Shown here: one piece after another, positions 16,889-17,668 of the stretch | Position numbering within the stretch: position 1 is the stretch's first letter | How the letters are laid out: each line of letters starts with the position of its first letter | From: an uncultured Ignavibacteria bacterium | Lineage (GTDB): Bacteria > Bacteroidota > Ignavibacteria > Ignavibacteriales > Melioribacteraceae | Reading direction: 5' to 3' | DNA length: 17,668 nt | NCBI GenBank assembly: GCA_937930275.1 | Contig: CALGLM010000042.1 | Span: 1-17,668 of the forward strand | The notes under the pieces: model-generated | What the model was told of the DNA's origin: nothing | The model's database searches: none | The model's input: the letters and a program-made list of their open reading frames with translations, nothing else | Program-made: the position numbers and the translations under genes

Positions 16889-17493
16889 AAAATAAAGAAG
16901 CTACTAAAAAAAGGATCTATGAAGCTTTAGAGCAGATAATTAAAGAAGGAGGAGTATCTGCTATTGGTATTAATAATATTGCTAAAACTGCCGGAGTGGA
17001 TAAGGTTTTAATTTATAGATATTTTGGCGGATTAGGCGAGTTGTTAAAAGATTTTATTAAGCAAAAGGACTATTTTACCAATTTTATAATAAATGAAATA
17101 TCTTTAGATAAATTAAAAACCGGAAAATCTAAAAAAGAGTTTCTAAAATCCGTATTATTAAATCAGTATAATTACATTAAAGGGGATACCGTATTTGCAG
17201 AAATTTTAATTTGGGAATTAAGCGTCAAAAACGAAATTACGGAATACATAGCACAAGAAAGAGAACGAGTAGGATTAAACAATCTAAAAATTTTATCCCA
17301 AAAGTTTAAAATTAACAGCAATTTTAACGTAATTACTTCATTATTAATAAGCGGAATATATTATTTAGCTTTAAGAAGCAAAACCGTAGATGATTTTAAC
17401 GGTATTAAGTTAAACGAGCCAAAAGGAAATAAAGTGATTGAAGAAGGAATAAATATGATATTGGATTTAGTAATAAATAAACTAAAAATTTAA
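16882..17493 (+). CDS. TetR/AcrR-family transcriptional regulator
   Basis: The 203-residue protein has the standard N-terminal helix-turn-helix of the TetR family (about residues 8-54): RIYEALEQIIKEGG, INNIAKTAGVDKVLIYRYFGG. The recognition helix is in VDKVLIYRYF, where the YRYF pattern is typical. The rest is the helical ligand-binding and dimerisation part, which shows no assignable ligand. The ATG at 16882 overlaps the end of the upstream gene (ATGGTGA), indicating coupled translation. A palindrome in the shared promoter at 16268-16287 suggests that it represses itself and the barrel protein until an unknown signal binds. No terminator is visible after the stop. Confidence 0.9.
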   Translation: MVKNKEATKKRIYEALEQIIKEGGVSAIGINNIAKTAGVDKVLIYRYFGGLGELLKDFIKQKDYFTNFIINEISLDKLKTGKSKKEFLKSVLLNQYNYIKGDTVFAEILIWELSVKNEITEYIAQERERVGLNNLKILSQKFKINSNFNVITSLLISGIYYLALRSKTVDDFNGIKLNEPKGNKVIEEGINMILDLVINKLKI

Positions 17494-17522
17494 TAAAAAA
17501 CCTAAAAATTTTTAAAATATAG

Positions 17523-17551
17523 TTGCGTAACAAAAAAAATAATATTATATT
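17523..17551 (+). promoter_or_regulatory. Candidate promoter of tRNA-Asp
   Basis: TTGCGT (17523-17528), 17 bp, then TATATT (17546-17551) has ideal spacing for a sigma-70-type promoter. It would start transcription about 30 nt before the tRNA, leaving a short leader for RNase P to remove. Confidence 0.5.
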
Positions 17552-17589
17552 TACATTCTAACTTTAAGAAAAAAGTTCTTAAAAATAAT

Positions 17590-17666
17590 GGGGTCGTAGT
17601 TCAGTTGGTTAGAACGCCTGCCTGTCACGCAGGAGGCCGCGAGTTCGAGTCTCGTCGACCCCGCCA
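17590..17666 (+). tRNA. tRNA-Asp (anticodon GTC), CCA encoded
   Basis: A complete cloverleaf: acceptor GGGGTCG (17590-17596) pairs with CGACCCC (17656-17662). The D-loop contains AGTTGGTTA. The anticodon stem CCTGC/GCAGG encloses CTGTCAC with anticodon GTC at 17624-17626, and the T-arm contains GTTCGAGTC. The discriminator is G (17663), and CCA (17664-17666) is encoded in the DNA. G73 and GTC are the identity elements of aspartate tRNA. Any further tRNAs in the same cluster would lie beyond the window. Confidence 0.97.
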
Positions 17667-17668
17667 CT

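Overview
The window is AT-rich and has strong marks of the phylum Bacteroidota, probably an Ignavibacteria-like lineage. The clearest is a large secreted protein ending in a type IX secretion sorting domain with the NFPNPFNPTT motif typical of that group. Some promoters resemble the Bacteroidota sigma consensus (TTTG, about 19-20 bp, TAnnTTTG), and Shine-Dalgarno sequences are sparse. The lineage is inferred from motifs, not from a database search. Most genes are housekeeping or ordinary envelope genes. I see no mobile element, CRISPR array or defence island.

Left block (1-7304), all on the minus strand. Transcription would run RNase P RNA (rnpB), recJ, yebC, ruvC, ruvA, a membrane-anchored SGNH-hydrolase/TPR gene, and then an AlbA_2/GHKL-ATPase protein that leaves the window at position 1. 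From rnpB to the SGNH gene the gaps are 5-46 nt, which suggests one operon joining tRNA maturation RNA, DNA repair and recombination (RecJ, RuvC, RuvA) and a YebC translation factor. ruvB is not in the window. Two reading frames here are damaged as given: yebC lacks one base in an A-run, and the AlbA_2 gene has a stop codon five codons after its only plausible ATG.

Middle block (7493-13283). A CNNM/CorC-type membrane protein with CBS domains is on the plus strand. Next is a 354-bp spacer with a 43-bp imperfect direct repeat and a terminator. A minus-strand type IX-secreted glycoside-hydrolase-like protein follows. Then comes a plus-strand pair, an NlpE/META lipoprotein and an exported metallo-beta-lactamase-fold hydrolase. 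A bidirectional terminator separates that pair from a minus-strand cold-shock protein whose leader can form a hairpin.

Right block (13563-17666), all on the plus strand. clpB has a good promoter and terminator. It is followed by a two-gene unit, a small exported probable beta-barrel protein overlapping a TetR-family regulator by 7 nt. A perfect 20-bp palindrome lies exactly between the two promoter elements of this unit, so autorepression by the TetR protein is the simplest model. The window ends with a complete tRNA-Asp gene with its own promoter.

The observations most worth following are the operator-in-promoter arrangement of the TetR unit, the hairpin joining the rnpB 3' end to the recJ start codon, and the two broken frames.
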